DNA of 64,000 nucleotides from Polycladomyces subterraneus (GTDB taxonomy: Bacteria > Bacillota > Bacilli > Thermoactinomycetales > JIR-001): contig NZ_JANRHH010000031.1 of assembly GCF_030433435.1 (NCBI RefSeq), positions 1 to 64,000 of the forward strand, in the 5' to 3' direction. Below, in pieces: positions 30,546-39,376 of this stretch. Numbering within the stretch: position 1 is the stretch's first letter; the number at the start of each line of letters is the position of its first letter. Below the pieces are notes generated by a model that saw nothing but the letters and a program-made list of their open reading frames with translations, was not told the origin of the DNA and searched no databases. The position numbers and the translations under genes were made by a program.

Positions 30546-31505
30546 TTGGATACGGGAAGCCATCTGCTGTTCGGATTCACCATGGCCGGGCTGTCGTATT
30601 TGGACCCGGCGATATCCGGTGACCCTACCTTGGCCCAGGCGGTGATGGTGGGAACGGTGGTGGGTTCCAATGCGCCGGATTTTGACAGCGTGGTGCGATT
30701 GAAAGGATATTCCGCCTACATTCGTCATCACCGGGGTGTCACGCATTCGATTCCCGCTTGGTTCATCTGGCCGGCGGTGATTGGAGTTCCGTTGGCCGCT
30801 GGATATCAAGTGTGGGATCATTTTTGGACGTTGTACGGCTGGATATTGCTATCCGTCATCTTTCATGTGATCTTGGACTTGTTCAACACCTACGGTGTGC
30901 AAATCGCCCGACCATTCGTGAAAAAATGGTTTCACCTCGATATTTTGGCGATCTTTGAGCCGTTTTTGTTTGTGGTGCATCTAGGAGGGTTGTGGTGGTG
31001 GTACCAAGGAGCCGACCCGCGTCAGGTGTTTGGTTGGGTGTATGCGGCCACCGTCGGGTATATTGTTGTTCGCGCGTGGCATCATCGGCGGGTGATCGAC
31101 CGAGTGTATAGGGAAACGGGTTTGGAAGGAGTTTGCCATGTATTGCCCACGTTTCACTGGTTCCATTGGCTGTTTGTCGTAGAAACGGAGGATGGATTTT
31201 ATACAGGGAAAGTGTCGGGGCGTTCGGTGCGGGTGGAAGATTTCTACCCCAAGGCACAGGAGCACTCGGCAATCCGGGCGAGTATGAAAACGGACGGGGT
31301 GCGGGCGTTTCTCAGTTTTGCCCAATGGGTGCACGTCACCTGTCGCGAGTTGCAAGACGGGTACGAAGTCATATGGAGCGATGTTCGCTTTTGGTACGAC
31401 AAAAAACTGCCGTTTGGCGTCAATGTCCGGCTGGACAAACACGGCAACGTGGTGTGGCAACGGTTGGGCTGGCGCAAGCGGCTGTGGGACCCACCGTTTG
31501 TGTGA
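30546..31505 (+). CDS. YfhP-like membrane-bound metal-dependent hydrolase (DUF457/YdjM family)
   Basis: 319 aa. Starts MDTGSHLLFGFTMAGLSYLD, matching the canonical YfhP start, so I chose TTG 30546: AGGGGAG lies seven bases before it, while the ATG at 30540 is fused to that site. Conserved metal-binding His/Asp occur in GSHLLFG, SNAPDFDSVVR, RHHRGVTHSIPAW and FHVILDLFNTYG. Four to five membrane segments occupy the first 190 residues; the C-terminal half is soluble. Bacillus YfhP is reported as a regulatory membrane hydrolase; the substrate is unknown. Confidence 0.85.
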   Translation: MDTGSHLLFGFTMAGLSYLDPAISGDPTLAQAVMVGTVVGSNAPDFDSVVRLKGYSAYIRHHRGVTHSIPAWFIWPAVIGVPLAAGYQVWDHFWTLYGWILLSVIFHVILDLFNTYGVQIARPFVKKWFHLDILAIFEPFLFVVHLGGLWWWYQGADPRQVFGWVYAATVGYIVVRAWHHRRVIDRVYRETGLEGVCHVLPTFHWFHWLFVVETEDGFYTGKVSGRSVRVEDFYPKAQEHSAIRASMKTDGVRAFLSFAQWVHVTCRELQDGYEVIWSDVRFWYDKKLPFGVNVRLDKHGNVVWQRLGWRKRLWDPPFV

Positions 31506-31522
31506 GGGGGAGAGAGGGAAAG

Positions 31523-31545
31523 AGCCGCCCGTTTGGGGCGGCTTG
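31523..31545 (+). terminator. hairpin after yfhP, likely terminator
   Basis: AGCCGCCC and GGGCGGCT form a perfect 8-bp GC-rich stem with loop GTTTG, 18 bp after the stop. The following tract TGCTCGATTTCTTTT is only moderately T-rich. Confidence 0.65.
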
Positions 31546-31744
31546 CTCGATTTCTTTTCGAATTTCTTCTGACTGGAGGAAACCGTTACACATCCTCCTG
31601 CATCTTTCAATCATGTTTGTGTTCCATCCATTTGCTCCAACGTTGGAATCAGGTCAATAACCCCCGCTCAGAAGTCCCATTTTTAAACAACTGTTTGTAC
31701 AATGGGGGACCGCTCCTAGCATATACTGATTTACGGGTGTTGGG

Positions 31745-31769
31745 GAGAGGGGAAACCCTCTCTTTTTTT
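31745..31769 (+). terminator. strong orphan rho-independent terminator
   Basis: GAGAGGG-GAAA-CCCTCTC is a GNRA-capped 7-bp stem followed by TTTTTTT. It lies 240 bp after yfhP with no intervening plus-strand gene, so it may end a short untranslated transcript or back up the yfhP terminator. Confidence 0.7.
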
Positions 31770-31773
31770 GTGT

Positions 31774-32415
31774 GTGGATGTGACGGGACCTCAACGAGTC
31801 ATGTTTTTGCGGTACCGGCGCTTCAACGCTTACTGCAATATTGTATTCTCGGCAGACGGCCAGAAAACAACCCAGCATAAAAGCTGGGCAAGCAAAATCC
31901 ACAATGTGGTGTCCAATCCATTTACCAATGCATCAAAATGCTGTTCTGTCGGAAATACCGATGAAGCGAGTAGTCCCAATCAGGATAGTAAAATAAGGCT
32001 ACGACGTGAATCTCTCGATCAGAAGTGTGAGCGCACGACCGCTGCAATTGTGGGTCAGTCGCTGGATAGTTGTACAGAAAAAGCTCTAACCCAAGGCAGG
32101 CGACCAACCTTAGCGCTTGGGAGTGCGGGGCTTTTTTTGTTGTTCGTTGGGGGGAGTGAGTAGCTGACGTATCTCGAGGAAAGTTTTGAACGCGGTCAGT
32201 ATACCAACCACGATCTCACCAGCAGGAAGATTGTGATGACTGTGTTCAGAGCACGGCAGAAGTACGCGCTTCAGGACACCCCCGCCGCGCAAGATTAGAC
32301 CATCTCTCGTAAAACGGAGGATTGATCTAAATGAAAGGTCCTCAACTAACAGGCTGACTCCCCCTCCTTGGTGAGGGGGAGTAACAGGAATTCTCACCTA
32401 ACTTATGCTGATCCG
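31774..32415. other. 640-bp gap with a decayed membrane-protein fragment and hairpins
   Basis: On the minus strand, GCCCAGC-TTTTAT-GCTGGG at about 31867-31887 resembles the terminator at 38633-38660 that follows a 73-aa membrane protein. Just upstream of it the minus strand encodes, with one in-frame TGA, ILIGTTRFIGISDRTAF and CIGKWIGHHIVDFA, which looks like a broken small membrane protein. At 32357-32382 ACTCCCCCTC-CTTGGT-GAGGGGGAGT forms a 10-bp hairpin 34 bp past the stop of the molybdopterin enzyme. Near 32137 a G/C hairpin precedes TTTTTTT. No intact gene is seen. Confidence 0.35.
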
Positions 32416-34680
32416 CTACACCGTTTCGGGGTGAGATTTCATAACAACCACAGGAATTCCATTCAAAATCGCATTCCCGGATAGTTCGTCTACGGCTAGT
32501 TCATCAGATAGTATGTTGTAGTTGACTCCGGCATATCGATTAGCAGTTTCGAGACGGATACCTGGAAGATTATGTCCCCAGCCATGTGGAAGACTGATAA
32601 CACCAGGCATCACATCTTCCGTGACCTCAACCGGAACCTGAATCTTGCCCGTGCGAGAGGTGACTACCGCTTCTTCTCCGTTGGACAGTCCCAGTCGCGC
32701 TGCATCATCGGGATGAATCCACAGTGTACAACGATTGTCTCCCTTTACTAATGTTTCTATGTTATGGAACCACGAGTTGTTGGAGCGCAAATTCCGTCTT
32801 CCCACCAAAACCATCTTCTCACTCGGAGATACCCGAAGCATTTTCCGAAGCCTCTTTACATCCTCAACCAGCAAATCTGGAGCCAACTCAATTTTTCCCG
32901 ATGGTGTAGCCAGAATTTCCGGAATGCGGGGTACAAGCGGCCCTAGGTCGACGCCATGCGGGTTGGCTTTCAGGACAGCCAAGCTTAAGCCTTCCGGGTT
33001 GGATCTGAAGTGGTCGCCATACGGTCCCACCCGCAGTAAGAAATCAAGCATTCGTTCTGGACCCCGATCCGCATTCAATTGAGACATTATTTCCTTCGGT
33101 TCACGGCCCGCTATCGATGAATTTGGATTTTTCACCTCTTGTTGGATCAACTGCATTATAGCGAAATCGTCCAAAGCCTTTACCGGATCACTGCCAAGTT
33201 CTTTTTCACTAAGAACGGCCATCAGGTTAAGCAAGATTTCCCACTCGTCCAGCTGATCTGCTGGCAAATCAAACACAGGTGGGGAATAGTGGGCAATATT
33301 TCTTACCGATAGTTGATAAAATGTTATATCGTAATGAGAATGTTCCAGTGGTGAAGGCGCTGGCAGGAACACGTGCGCATATCTGGTTGTTTCATTAAGA
33401 TAACAATCAATACTAATCATGAACTCCAGGTTCTCGAAAGCTTTCTGAAGCCGGTTGCCATTTGGTGTTGAGAGAACCGGATTCCCGGCAATTGTAATAA
33501 ACGCTTTGATTTGCCCGGGGCCAGGTACTTCCATTTCTTTGGCCATACAGACAGCAGGCAATTCTCCAATAACTTCAGGCATGTTTCGAACACGGCTGTG
33601 AAACCGGCCGTAACGGATTCTGCGCTTCTTCCCAGAGCTTTTTGCTGCAGCAGGTGTTGGAAACATCACACCGCCTGGACGATCTAAGTTTCCGGTTAAG
33701 ATATTCAACACATCAACCAGCCAACTGTTGATTGTCCCATAAGCCTGTGTACATGTCCCCATTCGACCGTAAACCGCTGCTGTTGGCGCTGAAGCAACCT
33801 CACGGGCTAAACGGTGGATGGTGTCGGCAGGTATTCCACACAAGGGGGACACTGCCTCGGGAGAGAATTCCTGAGCCAACTTTCTCACTTCGTCTAAACC
33901 GACCAAGTGTTCTGCCAGCCTTCCCAAATTCACCAATCCCTCTTCAAAAAGAGTATGAACGAGCGCAAAGAGAAATAAAGCATCCGTTCCCGGACGGATA
34001 AAGTGATGTTCATCGGCCGCTTTTGCTGTAACAGTCCGGGCAGGATCAATTACGACTAACTTGCCGCCCCGGTTTTTTAACGCCTTTATTCGCGATCTCA
34101 TATTGGGTGCGGTCATCAGAGAACCATTCGATACCAACGGGTTGGCACCTATCACCAGTATATAATCTGTACGGTCTACATCGGGAACCGGAACGTTAAA
34201 ATTCCCACCAAACATGAGTTCAGACGACAGCTGCTTCGGTATCTGATCCACAGTACTGGCGGAAAATCTGTTTCGGGTACCAATTGCCCGGATGAACATA
34301 GGAGCATATAGTTGGGCGGAAAGGTTATGAGAGTTGGGATTACCCAGATAGATACCGACAGAATCCGGTCCATGCTCTTTAATGATAGGGAGCAGTCGTT
34401 TGCGAACCTCTGCAAATGCCTCTTCCCATGTCACTTCGTGCCATTCCGTTCCTCTACGGACCATAGGCTTTTTAATACGATCCGGATCTGCATGGAATTC
34501 TTTTAAGCTATATCCCTTTGGACACAAATAGCCCCGACTAAACGGATCTTTAGAATCGCCGCGAATGGTCAGCACTTCTTGATTCACAGTATGAATCTCA
34601 AGACCACAAGTAGCTTCACAAAGAGGACAGGTTCTGTAATGGACTTTCGTTTCGTGAGTAAGCTGTCCATCAGATTTCAT
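32416..34680 (-). CDS. molybdopterin oxidoreductase (single-subunit, 4Fe-4S)
   Basis: About 754 aa. The N-terminal iron-sulfur ligands are CPLCEATC and, 36 residues on, GYLCPKG. Bis-MGD-binding blocks follow (LGNPNSHNLSAQLYAPMF, YILVIGANPLVSNGS, KLVVIDPARTVTA, FIRPGTDALFLFALV), and a C-terminal molydopterin dinucleotide-binding domain starts near residue 640 (IHPDDAARLGLSNGEEAVV). No Sec or Cys is obvious at the Mo-ligand region (FSASTVDQIPKQ), so Ser or another residue may ligate Mo. There is no Tat signal and no electron-transfer or membrane subunit gene nearby, so it is probably a cytoplasmic enzyme of unknown substrate. ATG 34680 has GGAGGGAAG upstream. Confidence 0.88.
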   Translation of the reverse strand: MKSDGQLTHETKVHYRTCPLCEATCGLEIHTVNQEVLTIRGDSKDPFSRGYLCPKGYSLKEFHADPDRIKKPMVRRGTEWHEVTWEEAFAEVRKRLLPIIKEHGPDSVGIYLGNPNSHNLSAQLYAPMFIRAIGTRNRFSASTVDQIPKQLSSELMFGGNFNVPVPDVDRTDYILVIGANPLVSNGSLMTAPNMRSRIKALKNRGGKLVVIDPARTVTAKAADEHHFIRPGTDALFLFALVHTLFEEGLVNLGRLAEHLVGLDEVRKLAQEFSPEAVSPLCGIPADTIHRLAREVASAPTAAVYGRMGTCTQAYGTINSWLVDVLNILTGNLDRPGGVMFPTPAAAKSSGKKRRIRYGRFHSRVRNMPEVIGELPAVCMAKEMEVPGPGQIKAFITIAGNPVLSTPNGNRLQKAFENLEFMISIDCYLNETTRYAHVFLPAPSPLEHSHYDITFYQLSVRNIAHYSPPVFDLPADQLDEWEILLNLMAVLSEKELGSDPVKALDDFAIMQLIQQEVKNPNSSIAGREPKEIMSQLNADRGPERMLDFLLRVGPYGDHFRSNPEGLSLAVLKANPHGVDLGPLVPRIPEILATPSGKIELAPDLLVEDVKRLRKMLRVSPSEKMVLVGRRNLRSNNSWFHNIETLVKGDNRCTLWIHPDDAARLGLSNGEEAVVTSRTGKIQVPVEVTEDVMPGVISLPHGWGHNLPGIRLETANRYAGVNYNILSDELAVDELSGNAILNGIPVVVMKSHPETV

Positions 34681-35170
34681 CAACTTCCCTCCCACCCAAC
34701 GCTACTAACCGGTTGGTATGTCCTTCTTCTACTATATTTTTTTTAGAAAATTCATTCAACAAAAATAAAGTCACAGCCTGAAGTTCATTATTTGACGCGA
34801 GTTACCCAGTTAGAACAGCGTTAACTATTGAAAAGCATGTTGTAAGGGGTATCTCATGCCCATCAAGCGGAGATGTGAAGATTCCTTAACTTGATGGGCG
34901 ATGCGGTAGAGGGGCATTTTCGTTGCTTTCCACAGTTTATTTCCACTTATTTCTGAAATGGCACCAGACTTGCCCAATGCTCCCTCTACTCCGATGATAC
35001 TGTCCGCCCGGGCATAAATGATCCTTCACCCTTGGTGCTCCTCTGTGGATACGTTTGTTAGCCGATTGACTATGGTCTTCACTTCACAATAAATTTTTTT
35101 TCATAAGCGAATGAAAATAGAAAAGGTGAAGGTAATATTGGATAGAAACAACGAGAGGGGAGGAACTGAG
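34681..35170. other. 490-bp divergent intergenic region
   Basis: It separates the molybdopterin enzyme (minus) from the ECF sigma gene (plus). GCCCATCAAG and CTTGATGGGC (34858-34899) form a perfect 10-bp stem with a 22-base loop and no T-run. I do not see a convincing ECF autoregulatory promoter. The open plus-strand frame before the sigma start (35111-35170) has no ribosome-binding site. Confidence 0.4.
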
Positions 35171-35755
35171 TTGCGTGATGAATCGCAGTGGGTGCAAGAG
35201 GTGCTACAAGGAAACAAAGAAGCTTTTGCCTTCATCATCGACCGATATAAACAACGTATCTACGCATTAATATATCGCATATGCCGGAATACGCATGACG
35301 CCCAAGACTGGACACAGGAGGTATTTATTCGCGCTTACCGCTATTTACAAAGTTATCGCCAGGATGAGTCCTTTTCCGCATGGATTTATAAAATCGCGGT
35401 AAACACATGCAACACGCAATTACAAAAGAGGAAAGTCTACACGAAGGATACGATTGTAGAAATTCCGGCAACAAATACAACGGACAGTCCCGAAGAGAAG
35501 ATGGTAAGTTGCGAAAGAAAAAAAGAGTTGCAACAAGCTTTGGACCAATTGCCGGAACACTATCGCATGGTGATCATGCTCCGTTATATGGATGAGTTGA
35601 GTTATAAGGAAATAGGGGAGATTTTGCAGATACCCATGACCACGGTACAAAACCACTTGTATCGTGCACGAAAACAATTGCAGAAACATCTGGCAGGCCT
35701 AGTACAACAGGAAGGTGGAAAAATTTATGATTTGTTCAAAACAAAATCTTCTTGA
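35171..35755 (+). CDS. ECF-type RNA polymerase sigma factor
   Basis: 194 aa. Region 2 (FAFIIDRYKQRIYALIYRIC, DAQDWTQEVFIRAYRYL) melts and reads the -10 element. Region 4 (LPEHYRMVIMLRYMDELSYK, TTVQNHLYRARKQLQKHL) holds the -35 helix-turn-helix. It resembles the SigW/SigV class. The start is TTG 35171 with GAGGGGAGGA seven bases upstream; an ATG at 35111 has none. The 3' end overlaps its anti-sigma gene, so the two are made together. Confidence 0.92.
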   Translation: MRDESQWVQEVLQGNKEAFAFIIDRYKQRIYALIYRICRNTHDAQDWTQEVFIRAYRYLQSYRQDESFSAWIYKIAVNTCNTQLQKRKVYTKDTIVEIPATNTTDSPEEKMVSCERKKELQQALDQLPEHYRMVIMLRYMDELSYKEIGEILQIPMTTVQNHLYRARKQLQKHLAGLVQQEGGKIYDLFKTKSS

Positions 35756-37322
35756 GCAGTGGTGGGACGGGTTTTTAGAGAAGAAAGAAGTCCCGGATTT
35801 GGAACAACACCTTCGGTCCTGTTCGGCATGCCAAACCCATTTAGCTGAGCTTAAAAAGGAAAAACAAGTGGTGGAAGAATGGTTAAACGAACCTGTGTTG
35901 CATGACTCTTTCACCGAGCAGATCATGGCCCAGATTCGGGAACTGTCACCTGAGCAGGAAAATGAACCCGTCATACCTATAAAGAAAAAAAGGGCTCGGC
36001 GCAGAAGAATGGCGCTGGTGATCGGTTCCACCGTAGCGATTTTAGCGATATTCCTTGGGATCGGGACGGCAGTGTCACCTGCGTTTGCAAACTTTGTCAA
36101 GAAGAGCATTTTTCTGATCGATCGGTTCGATTCCCATGATGGCGGATTGAAACTAGCCGCAAAAAACGGGTTTAGTGCCCCTCTTAACAAAAAAATAACC
36201 AGTTCGGGGTATACGGTCGAATTGAAAGAAGTGATTGCCGACCCTTCCCGCATTACGGTTGATTTCCAAATCAGAGACGCAAATGGAAAATTGGTTCTCT
36301 ATAAATTAGGCAATGATAACTATTCTCCCATCGCATCTTTGGTGGATGAAAATGGGAAAGTTCTGGCGTATGGCCATGACAATACTGGGGATTCCAACCA
36401 ACATCGCCTTACCCTTATACCCACGGAGCCCCTGCCAAACAAAGCAACACTACGGATATCGGCGAATGTATTGCGCCACTTCGATCTGCATCATGAAAAA
36501 ATAATCAAAGGGAGCTGGAATGTGTCTATACCGCTACAGCTAGACAAAGGCATATCCTTTACCAGAGTCGCTCACATTAATCAAACGCGGACTTTTCATG
36601 GTGTAGATGTCCAGTTGCATGACTTTTTATATTCACCGAGCGCGATGTCTATACAATACTCGTTAAAGCAAAATGAACAAGAAAAGAAACAGCTTCAACG
36701 AATCGCAAAACAATTCCCGCAACGTGATTATTCACCGAAAATGGATTATGAAATTACGGATAATCAAGGAAAAATCCTTGCTTACCTTACCCATGATGAT
36801 CTATCCGGCAAGAGAGAGGAAAATCACCTTAACAGTGCCGTACAGAAAATTGGCGTTGGAGAGATTTCCAAGAAGGATCTGTACGATCTTCATCCACTGA
36901 AGAAAGGATACTTCTTCCGATTAAAAGGAATTGTGAAAAAAGAAGCTGCAGATGCCCACATCACATTTAACCCACAAACTGTCTCGCAACAGCCTGTATC
37001 GTTTAACTACAAAGGAAATTTGATCACCATCACTTACGCGGGGCATGAGCCTTCAAAAGGTTCACACAACCACAATCTTGCGGTGAATGTGGAGTTAAAG
37101 CCGGTTGACAATTATCAGGGCTCAATGGATTGGCACTTTGTTGACGACAAAGGAAAAGTACACAACTTCTATGGTAGTGCAGAGAACAAAAATGGCGTTT
37201 ATCATTATACGCTGGTCATTGATGATATTGTGGATGCTCCCAAACAGCTTATCCTTGTTATGGATGCGATCGACCATTATTACCCGGCCTATTGGGAGGT
37301 TCCCCTCCGGTTTTCCAAATAA
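35727..37322 (+). CDS. membrane anti-sigma factor with zinc-finger and DUF4179-type ectodomain
   Basis: 531 aa. Cytoplasmic zinc-finger His28-x3-Cys32-x2-Cys35 (ZAS type) followed by a basic KKKRARRRR stretch, one membrane helix (about 93-116) and a large extracellular region made of beta-sandwich repeats (DUF4179 about 115-250 and a second related domain). It would hold the ECF sigma factor inactive until an envelope signal is sensed. ATG 35727 has AGGAAGGTGG upstream; a GTG at 35715 is also in frame. It overlaps the sigma gene by 29 bp. Confidence 0.88.
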   Translation: MICSKQNLLEQWWDGFLEKKEVPDLEQHLRSCSACQTHLAELKKEKQVVEEWLNEPVLHDSFTEQIMAQIRELSPEQENEPVIPIKKKRARRRRMALVIGSTVAILAIFLGIGTAVSPAFANFVKKSIFLIDRFDSHDGGLKLAAKNGFSAPLNKKITSSGYTVELKEVIADPSRITVDFQIRDANGKLVLYKLGNDNYSPIASLVDENGKVLAYGHDNTGDSNQHRLTLIPTEPLPNKATLRISANVLRHFDLHHEKIIKGSWNVSIPLQLDKGISFTRVAHINQTRTFHGVDVQLHDFLYSPSAMSIQYSLKQNEQEKKQLQRIAKQFPQRDYSPKMDYEITDNQGKILAYLTHDDLSGKREENHLNSAVQKIGVGEISKKDLYDLHPLKKGYFFRLKGIVKKEAADAHITFNPQTVSQQPVSFNYKGNLITITYAGHEPSKGSHNHNLAVNVELKPVDNYQGSMDWHFVDDKGKVHNFYGSAENKNGVYHYTLVIDDIVDAPKQLILVMDAIDHYYPAYWEVPLRFSK

Positions 37323-37375
37323 TAGTCACCGCACATCGCTATCAAGCTAAGAAAATAGAATACCGCTAAGACGGA

Positions 37376-37418
37376 AACGCTATTCTTTCCTTAGAGATAA
37401 GAAAGGATGGCGTTTTTT
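37376..37418 (+). terminator. rho-independent terminator of the sigma/anti-sigma operon
   Basis: AACGC...TTCTTTCCTTA pairs imperfectly with TAAGAAAGGATGGCGTT around a GAGA loop, followed by TTTTT. Confidence 0.75.
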
Positions 37419-37616
37419 CGTGAATCCCGATTCAATATGAACTTCGCCTGCGATAAACGGCTTGAATTATCATCTTCACCACTCTCGATCCTCAGTATGT
37501 TTTTGTATAATTTTGGATAATTAGGGAGATGCAATAAGAACCTGTTCGCGGAAAGCATGAAATGACAGGATTACCTGATAAGTCAGTGGTACGATTAACC
37601 AAGGGAGGTGGTGCGG

Positions 37617-38477
37617 TTGGATTGGTTAAACCGGATGAACGATGCTCTTGACTTCATTGAGAAGAAACTGGATGAACGTTTGGATATCGAAACAATTGCA
37701 AAGGCTGCTTATGTGTCTACGTTCCATTTTCAACGAATGTTTTTCATGGTGACTGGAATGACAGTGGCCGAGTATATACGAAAACGCAAACTAACATTAG
37801 CCGCGCAAGAGCTGACAACGTCATCATCTAAGGAGTTGGACGTAGCGTTGAAATATGGCTATGATTCTCCTGAGTCCTTCTCCAAAGCATTTCGAAAAAT
37901 CCATGGCATTGCGCCCTCAGAGGCTCGAAATCCAGGCGTTAGCCTTAAAGCTTTTCCCCGCATCACCTTTCATCTATCACTGAAGGGAGACAAAGAAATG
38001 GATTATCGAATTGTGGAGAAAGAGGCTTTCACGGTCATCGGCAAGTCCATTCAAGTAACGTGTCAAGATGGAGAACACACACGCCAAATCCCGAAGTTCT
38101 GGGAAAAATGTCATCGAGATGGCACCATTGCCAAGCTTGCCTCCATCGGAACAGGTGAGAACTTGCTTGGGATCTGCTTGGATATGCAGCCGGGTAGGGG
38201 AGATTTTACCTATATGATTGGAACTCAAGCCGATCCAACAATACCGGCGGAAGGGTTCTCCGTGAGCACGATCCCTGCTTCCACTTGGGCTATATTTACC
38301 TGTGTCGGTCCGCTCCCCGGAGCCATACAGAGCGTGTTCAGCCGAATATTTCAAGAGTGGTTTCCCGCCACAGGATATGAACACTCCGGAGCTCCCGAGC
38401 TGGAGGTATATCCTCCGGGGGATACCATGGCGGAAGACTATCGGTGCGAAGTTTGGATTCCCATTGTAAAAAAATAG
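37617..38477 (+). CDS. AraC-family regulator with GyrI-like effector domain
   Basis: 286 aa. Two helix-turn-helix motifs at the N-terminus (LDIETIAKAAYVSTFHFQRM; LDVALKYGYDSPESFSKAF) are followed by a GyrI/Rob-type ligand-binding domain (about 125-286, with the conserved tail DYRCEVWIPIVKK). Such proteins respond to hydrophobic drugs or small metabolites. I chose TTG 37617, giving the common MDWLNRMNDALDFIEKKL start; GGGAGG lies eight bases upstream. No target gene is adjacent. Confidence 0.88.
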   Translation: MDWLNRMNDALDFIEKKLDERLDIETIAKAAYVSTFHFQRMFFMVTGMTVAEYIRKRKLTLAAQELTTSSSKELDVALKYGYDSPESFSKAFRKIHGIAPSEARNPGVSLKAFPRITFHLSLKGDKEMDYRIVEKEAFTVIGKSIQVTCQDGEHTRQIPKFWEKCHRDGTIAKLASIGTGENLLGICLDMQPGRGDFTYMIGTQADPTIPAEGFSVSTIPASTWAIFTCVGPLPGAIQSVFSRIFQEWFPATGYEHSGAPELEVYPPGDTMAEDYRCEVWIPIVKK

Positions 38478-38487
38478 TCAGTTGACA

Positions 38488-38518
38488 AACCGATTGCAAA
38501 CAGCAGTCGGTTTTAATT
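38488..38518 (+). terminator. rho-independent terminator after the AraC gene
   Basis: AACCGA and TCGGTT with a 13-base loop, followed by TTAATTTT. Confidence 0.7.
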
Positions 38519-38632
38519 TTGCGATGAAGCAACGAGGCCGTTGTTAGTGTGGATCATTAGTGGCCAGTGATTGGCAACTCGATAGACATATCCTTTCCCG
38601 AAAAACCAAACGGGTTGAAGGGGGGAGAGGAC

Positions 38633-38660
38633 AGAAAAGAACCCAGCATATAAGCTGGGC
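38633..38660 (-). terminator. rho-independent terminator of the 73-aa membrane protein gene
   Basis: On the minus strand GCCCAGC-TTATAT-GCTGGG is followed by TTCTTTTC. A near-identical hairpin occurs at about 31867-31887. Confidence 0.75.
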
Positions 38661-38689
38661 AAAATCCACAAGGCAGATGGTATAGTTTT

Positions 38690-38911
38690 CTAATTCCACC
38701 AAAGAATGCATAATCCAAATATCGCCATAAAAAGGAAGAAGAGACCCAACGAAAAACGATCAAGATCCATGAGAAATAACGCTAAAATAGAATCAATTAC
38801 ATCGAAAATAATATGTTTTTCAAGTATTTTCGGTTTCCATCTGAACACCCAAAATAAAATTACCCCAGCAGTTCCAAGTACGAGAAGGAATAATCCTAGC
38901 AATATTTTCAA
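38690..38911 (-). CDS. small membrane protein (73 aa)
   Basis: Two hydrophobic segments (ILLGLFLLVLGTAGVILFWV and LFFLFMAIFGLCILWW) flank a short charged loop. TTG start at 38911 with GGGGGAAGGA five bases upstream. No family is recognised. A matching terminator follows. Confidence 0.5.
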   Translation of the reverse strand: MKILLGLFLLVLGTAGVILFWVFRWKPKILEKHIIFDVIDSILALFLMDLDRFSLGLFFLFMAIFGLCILWWN

Positions 38912-38967
38912 ATTCCTTCCCCCTACAAGTTAGTTCTCTTCTAAATATATGAGATGGTTTACAAAAA

Positions 38968-39246
38968 TCAGTGAGAAGGAGAAACTGGAACAAAGATCGA
39001 GTTCAATATTCCGAATACTATTGGAATCAAAAAAATGATGATCGCGATCCATATCCATCGTTTCACTCGCTTGATTTCCACCCGTTGCTTCTCGATCCGA
39101 TTCAGTCGTTCGATGACCTTATCAAACCGCTTGTCAATCTGGTCGAAACGCTCTTCCATCTTGTCCATTTTTTCGAACGCTCTGTCCATCGACTGTACTA
39201 GGCGTTGTGTCGTTTCTTCAATTTCCTTTGGTATTTTGTTTTCCAT
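38968..39246 (-). CDS. coiled-coil protein with C-terminal membrane anchor (92 aa)
   Basis: Residues 5-60 form a heptad coiled coil (MDKMEERFDQIDKRFDKVIE), followed by a basic RVKRW and one membrane helix (IWIAIIIFLIPIVFGIL). The layout resembles XhlA-type hemolysin/holin accessory proteins of phage-derived loci, but no holin or lysin gene is adjacent. Function unknown. Confidence 0.6.
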   Translation of the reverse strand: MENKIPKEIEETTQRLVQSMDRAFEKMDKMEERFDQIDKRFDKVIERLNRIEKQRVEIKRVKRWIWIAIIIFLIPIVFGILNSIFVPVSPSH

Positions 39247-39376
39247 AAATGTGATTAACGGACATAGCCTCTTTGAAAAACAAGAGCTTGATGTCCACTA
39301 AGGTACTGATCTTTGTCACAAAGAGGGCGTTTCTCTCACTCCTGATCAAACCGTTGATCCGCAAACATGTGGAGTT

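Noticed and set aside
30188-30670. 160-codon minus-strand frame between the acyltransferase and yfhP
   Set aside because: Antisense to both flanking genes with no start signal; not protein-like.
38968-39246. Holin/XhlA phage lysis cassette
   Set aside because: The coiled-coil plus anchor layout is similar, but no holin, endolysin or other phage gene lies nearby.
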